64,000 nucleotides of DNA from Dehalobacter sp. DCM (lineage in GTDB: Bacteria; Bacillota; Desulfitobacteriia; Desulfitobacteriales; Syntrophobotulaceae). The stretch lies in the NCBI RefSeq assembly GCF_024972775.1, contig NZ_CP092282.1:3935525-3999524 (forward strand), written 5' to 3'. Shown in pieces: positions 60,548 to 64,000 of the stretch. Position 1 is the stretch's first letter; every line of letters begins with the position of its first letter. The translations under genes were made by a program, and so were the position numbers. The notes under the pieces were generated by a model. That model worked only from the letters and a program-made list of their open reading frames with translations, searched no databases and was not told the DNA's origin.

Positions 60548-61699
60548 TTAGCCAATAGCATCCCGAACATTGTCTTTGACTTTATCCCAAAGGGATTTCT
60601 TTCCCATCTGCTGGTTTTCGCTCGTAATGGTCCCGAATTCTCTTAAGAGTTCTTTCTGACGCTCCGTAAGTTTCGTCGGGGTGGTCACGATCACCCTCAC
60701 ATGCTGGTCACCGTTGCCGCCGCCTCTACGATAAGGCACACCCATACCCTTTAAACGAATTACTTTGGATGTTTGGGTCCCTTCGGGGATCTTCATTTTT
60801 ATATCACCATGAAGTGTCGGGACGTCGATCTCGTCACCGAGCGCAGCCTGCACAAAGGTAATGGGTATTTCACAGTAGATATCATTCCCCTGTCTTTTAA
60901 AGAAATCATCTTTTTCGACATTGAGTACCACATACAGGTCTCCGGAAGGACCGCCCCGCTCCCCTGCTTCACCATAACCGCCGTAACGCAGACTTAAGCC
61001 ATCTTCGGTACCGGCCGGGACATTAACCTGTACATGCTTGATCTCTTTGACTTTTCCTCGGCCGCTGCATTTGCTGCACGGAGAACTGATAATCGTCCCC
61101 TGTCCACCGCAGACCGAACATGTCCGCGTCGTAGCAATTTGTCCAAACGGTGTTCGTTGGGTGGCCCGTACTTGCCCAGTGCCACCGCACTCCGAACATG
61201 TCGTCGGTTTGGTTCCGGGTGCTGCACCGCCGCCGCCGCATTCCTTACAAATGACGGAAACAGGGATTTCGATCTCCTTTTGAATGCCAAACGCAGCCTC
61301 GTGCAAGGTCAGGCTGAGATCATAACGCAGGTCTGCACCCTTAACAGGTCCTTGTCGTCGGGAGCTGCCGCCCATGCCCCCCCCACCAAAAAACATTTCA
61401 AATATATCGCCAAGACCAAAGTCGGCAAAATCTGAGAAATCACCGAATCCGCCGCCAAAGCCGCCCTGGCCGTTGAAGTCAACGCCGGCATGGCCATATT
61501 GGTCATATTTTGCCTTTTTATCCGGGTCACTTAAGACCGCATAGGCTTCCGTTGCTTCTTTAAAGCGTTCTTCTGCTTGCTTATCACCGGGTTTGACATC
61601 CGGATGGTTTTCTTTCGCAATCTTTCGGTAAGCTTTCTTGATATCATCCGCGCTGGCGGACTTGCTTACCCCAAGAACTTCATAATAATCGCGTTTCAT
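60548..61699 (-). CDS. dnaJ: Chaperone DnaJ
   Basis: 383 residues. J domain with HPD ('ENHPDVKPGD'), Gly/Phe region (about 75-115), four CxxCxGxG zinc repeats, C-terminal substrate domains. Stimulates DnaK ATPase. Confidence 0.98.
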   Translation of the reverse strand: MKRDYYEVLGVSKSASADDIKKAYRKIAKENHPDVKPGDKQAEERFKEATEAYAVLSDPDKKAKYDQYGHAGVDFNGQGGFGGGFGDFSDFADFGLGDIFEMFFGGGGMGGSSRRQGPVKGADLRYDLSLTLHEAAFGIQKEIEIPVSVICKECGGGGAAPGTKPTTCSECGGTGQVRATQRTPFGQIATTRTCSVCGGQGTIISSPCSKCSGRGKVKEIKHVQVNVPAGTEDGLSLRYGGYGEAGERGGPSGDLYVVLNVEKDDFFKRQGNDIYCEIPITFVQAALGDEIDVPTLHGDIKMKIPEGTQTSKVIRLKGMGVPYRRGGGNGDQHVRVIVTTPTKLTERQKELLREFGTITSENQQMGKKSLWDKVKDNVRDAIG

Positions 61700-61866
61700 A
61701 ATTTAAGCTGAAACTCCTCCCTAAATGCAATCCGGGTATTATCCATATACCGAAGCAGGTCCAAAGATACCCCTGCACCCTCAGACCTCTCTCCAATGTT
61801 TCATTATACTCTATTCCCATGGCAATTGTTAAGTATAATCGCTTATGACTTTGAAAAACGTTATGT

Positions 61867-61907
61867 ACCGGTATTTGACCTGTCAGCGGTGAAGGCCAAA
61901 TACCGGT
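61867..61907. repeat. 11-bp inverted repeat between dnaK and dnaJ
   Basis: ACCGGTATTTG and CAAATACCGGT, 19-base loop, no T-run. Could be an mRNA processing or stability hairpin that sets different dnaK and dnaJ levels. The 256-base dnaK-dnaJ gap holds nothing else. Confidence 0.6.
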
Positions 61908-61955
61908 TGGATACACGTATGGTAAAAGTATATTCAGTTACGATTAATTTATCCT

Positions 61956-63803
61956 TTATTTATCCTTATCCACTTCAGTGAATTCCGCATCCACAACATT
62001 GTCATCCGCAGGACCGGATTCAGATCCCTGTTGTCCCGGATTCGGTCCGGGCTGTCCGGCACCCGGTGCACCCTGCTGCTGATACATTTTTTCAACATAC
62101 GGATAGAGAATCTTCGTCAACGCTTCGGATTTCGCTTTGATGTCCTGAACATTTTCACTGGCCGCCATATCTTTAAGTTCCTGCGCCGCTTTCTGAATCT
62201 GTTCTCTTTCCGAGGGGTCGCCTTTGCCTTCAAAATCTTTCAGGGTCTTTTCTGCCTGGTAAGCAAGTGAATCGGCTTCATTTCTGGCATCGACCAGGTC
62301 TTTAGCCTGTTTGTCTTTTTCGGCATTGGCTTCAGCATCTTGACGCATCTTTTCAATTTCATCTTTGCTTAAACCGGTTGAGGCTGTAATGGTCACTTTC
62401 TGTTCATTGCCGGTGGCCATATCTTTCGCCGATACGTGAACAATACCATTGACGTCGATATCAAATTTCACTTCGATCTGAGGGATACCTCTCGGAGCAG
62501 GCGGAATTCCGGAGAGCTGGAAGCGGCCCAAGGTCTTATTATAGGCAGCCATTTCGCGTTCACCCTGAAGGACATGGATGTCTACCGATGTTTGACTATC
62601 TGCTGCTGTCGAGAAGATCTGAGATTTGGTGGTCGGAATCGTGGTATTGCGGTCAATGATCCGAGTGAATACGCCGCCCAGGGTTTCAATGCCCAAGGAA
62701 AGCGGAGCAACGTCAACGAGAACGATATCTTTCATTTCGCCGGCCAGAACACCGCCCTGGATCGCGGCGCCCATGGCTACGACTTCGTCGGGGTTTACCC
62801 CTTTGTGAGGTTCTTTGCCGCTGATACGACGGATTGCTTCCTGTACCGCCGGGATACGGGTCGAACCGCCGACCAGGATTACCTGATCGATGTCGTTAAA
62901 GGTCAGCTTTGCATCCTCCATCGCCTGGCGGGTGGGTCCCATGGTCTTCTCAACCAGATCGGAAACCAGTTCCTCGAATTTGGCGCGGGTGACGTTCATA
63001 TCGAGATGGAGCGGTCCTTCCGCAGACATGGTGATAAACGGTAGGTTGATGTTGGTCTGGGTGACGCCGGATAACTCAATTTTTGCTTTTTCAGCCGCTT
63101 CTTTCAAACGCTGCAAGGCCATGCGGTCTTTAGCCAGATCGACTCCCTGGCTCTTTTTAAATTCCGAGACGATATGGTCCATTAACCGTTGGTCAAAGTC
63201 ATCGCCGCCCAGGAGGTTATTTCCGTTAGTCGCTTTCACTTCGACCATCCCCTGGCTCAGTTCCAGGATCGAAACGTCAAATGTTCCGCCGCCCAGGTCA
63301 TAGACCAGGACTGTCTGATCATGCTCTTTATCCAATCCATAGGCCAGCGCGGCCGCAGTCGGTTCGTTGATGATTCGAAGAACTTCGAGACCGGCAATGG
63401 TACCCGCATCTTTTGTAGCCTGCCGCTGGGCATCCGTAAAATAAGCCGGGACGGTGATAACCGCCTGCGTAACGGAAGAACCTAAATAGGCTTCAGCATC
63501 TGATTTTAATTTTTGCAGGATCATCGCCGAGACTTCCTGTGGTGTATACGCTTTATCCAAAAGAGTCACTTTATAGTCCGACCCCATATGTCTCTTAATT
63601 GAACTGACGGTATTGTCGGGATTGGAGACAGCCTGGCGTTTCGCTACTTGACCGACTAATTTTTCTCCGGTTTTTGAAAATCCGACGACGGACGGTGTAA
63701 TGCGCGCGCCTTCAGGATTTGGAATAACTACTGGTTCGCCGCCCTCGAGAACAGCTACGCATGAATTAGTGGTTCCTAAGTCGATACCGATTACTTTTCC
63801 CAT
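61956..63803 (-). CDS. dnaK: Chaperone DnaK (Hsp70)
   Basis: 615 residues from the ATG at 63803 (AAGGAGG upstream, better than 63824). '[20 protein letters not shown]', '[16 protein letters not shown]', '[13 protein letters not shown]', C-terminal lid ending [12 protein letters not shown]-dependent folding of proteins with DnaJ and GrpE. Confidence 0.99.
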   Translation of the reverse strand: MGKVIGIDLGTTNSCVAVLEGGEPVVIPNPEGARITPSVVGFSKTGEKLVGQVAKRQAVSNPDNTVSSIKRHMGSDYKVTLLDKAYTPQEVSAMILQKLKSDAEAYLGSSVTQAVITVPAYFTDAQRQATKDAGTIAGLEVLRIINEPTAAALAYGLDKEHDQTVLVYDLGGGTFDVSILELSQGMVEVKATNGNNLLGGDDFDQRLMDHIVSEFKKSQGVDLAKDRMALQRLKEAAEKAKIELSGVTQTNINLPFITMSAEGPLHLDMNVTRAKFEELVSDLVEKTMGPTRQAMEDAKLTFNDIDQVILVGGSTRIPAVQEAIRRISGKEPHKGVNPDEVVAMGAAIQGGVLAGEMKDIVLVDVAPLSLGIETLGGVFTRIIDRNTTIPTTKSQIFSTAADSQTSVDIHVLQGEREMAAYNKTLGRFQLSGIPPAPRGIPQIEVKFDIDVNGIVHVSAKDMATGNEQKVTITASTGLSKDEIEKMRQDAEANAEKDKQAKDLVDARNEADSLAYQAEKTLKDFEGKGDPSEREQIQKAAQELKDMAASENVQDIKAKSEALTKILYPYVEKMYQQQGAPGAGQPGPNPGQQGSESGPADDNVVDAEFTEVDKDK

Positions 63804-63885
63804 GATATATTTCCTCCTTAACACGTTAACATTCGTTTTATTTCCTGGTTTGTGTAAAACTCTTGTTCAGAAGTTATTGTATCCT

Positions 63886-64000
63886 TTAACCGGATACCTT
63901 CACTCTGCTGGGCCGGATGACCTTCTCCTTGAGGTAATATCCCCTTTGGAGCTCTTCGAGAATCATGTTTTCAGGCTGGTCCGAATCTTCCCGAAGCAGT
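63886..64000 (-). CDS. grpE: GrpE nucleotide exchange factor, C-terminal end
   Basis: Only the last 38 codons are in the window. 'ILEELQRGYYLKEKVIRPSR' then VKVSG is the end of GrpE. It lies upstream of dnaK in the usual hrcA-grpE-dnaK-dnaJ operon; hrcA should be just outside. Confidence 0.95.
   Translation of the reverse strand, partial: LLREDSDQPENMILEELQRGYYLKEKVIRPSRVKVSG

Overview
The window looks like the chromosome of an endospore-forming, low-to-mid GC clostridial Firmicute. A Desulfitobacterium/Dehalobacter/Desulfosporosinus-type Peptococcaceae member is my best guess, but the genus cannot be fixed from sequence alone. The basis is the gene order on the right: grpE-dnaK-dnaJ-prmA-rsmE-mtaB-rpsU-yqeY-yqfC-yqfD-phoH-pgpH-ybeY-dgkA-cdd-era-recO-glyQ-glyS-ccpN-yqfL-dnaG-sigA. 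This is the Bacillus subtilis order with a few insertions. Sporulation genes (yqfC, yqfD), a glycine-type T-box leader and a c-di-GMP riboswitch also fit.

Bases 1-28305 are the right part of a siphovirus-type prophage whose left end lies outside the window. Read right to left it contains a tyrosine integrase and CI-like repressor (rightward), a divergent switch region with recognisable promoters and operator-like repeats, and then a long leftward transcript. That transcript carries an antirepressor, a cluster of micro-proteins, ERF/SSB/NinB-like recombination genes, a replication initiator and helicase loader, a DNA-modification block, small accessory genes, a sigma-like late regulator, HNH nuclease, terminase, portal, protease, capsid and head-tail connectors, ending in the start of the tail-tube gene. 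The modification block holds an N4/N6 methyltransferase split by one in-frame amber codon, a C5 methyltransferase with five tandem internal repeats, a RuvC-like nuclease, an XF1762 protein, a YkgJ-type Cys cluster protein and an ASCH protein. A small rightward operon of three micro-genes (8398-8930), with its own consensus promoter, palindromic operator and terminator, interrupts the leftward late region.

The prophage abuts a tRNA pair, tRNA-CAU then tRNA-Asn, which has its own consensus promoter. Its integrase reads toward the 3' end of the CAU tRNA, the probable attachment site. An 11-bp tandem repeat between integrase and tRNA may be an integrase arm site.

From 28572 to the end the host core genes run almost all leftward. 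sigA and dnaG overlap. A dGTPase-like gene follows, then two tandem Cys-rich paralogues of unknown role, then a ccpN-yqfL-ppdK operon for control of gluconeogenic carbon flow. The only rightward host gene is an HD-GYP c-di-GMP phosphodiesterase preceded by a c-di-GMP-I riboswitch and an intrinsic terminator, a likely feedback loop. glyQS is under a T-box. Oddities in the core include a long acidic insertion in YbeY, a linker insertion and a 12-bp coding tandem repeat in MtaB, a cell-wall-binding/trypsin-like protease inserted beside yqfC, paired copies of a short dispersed repeat around the glyQS leader, and a decayed membrane-protein fragment next to recO.
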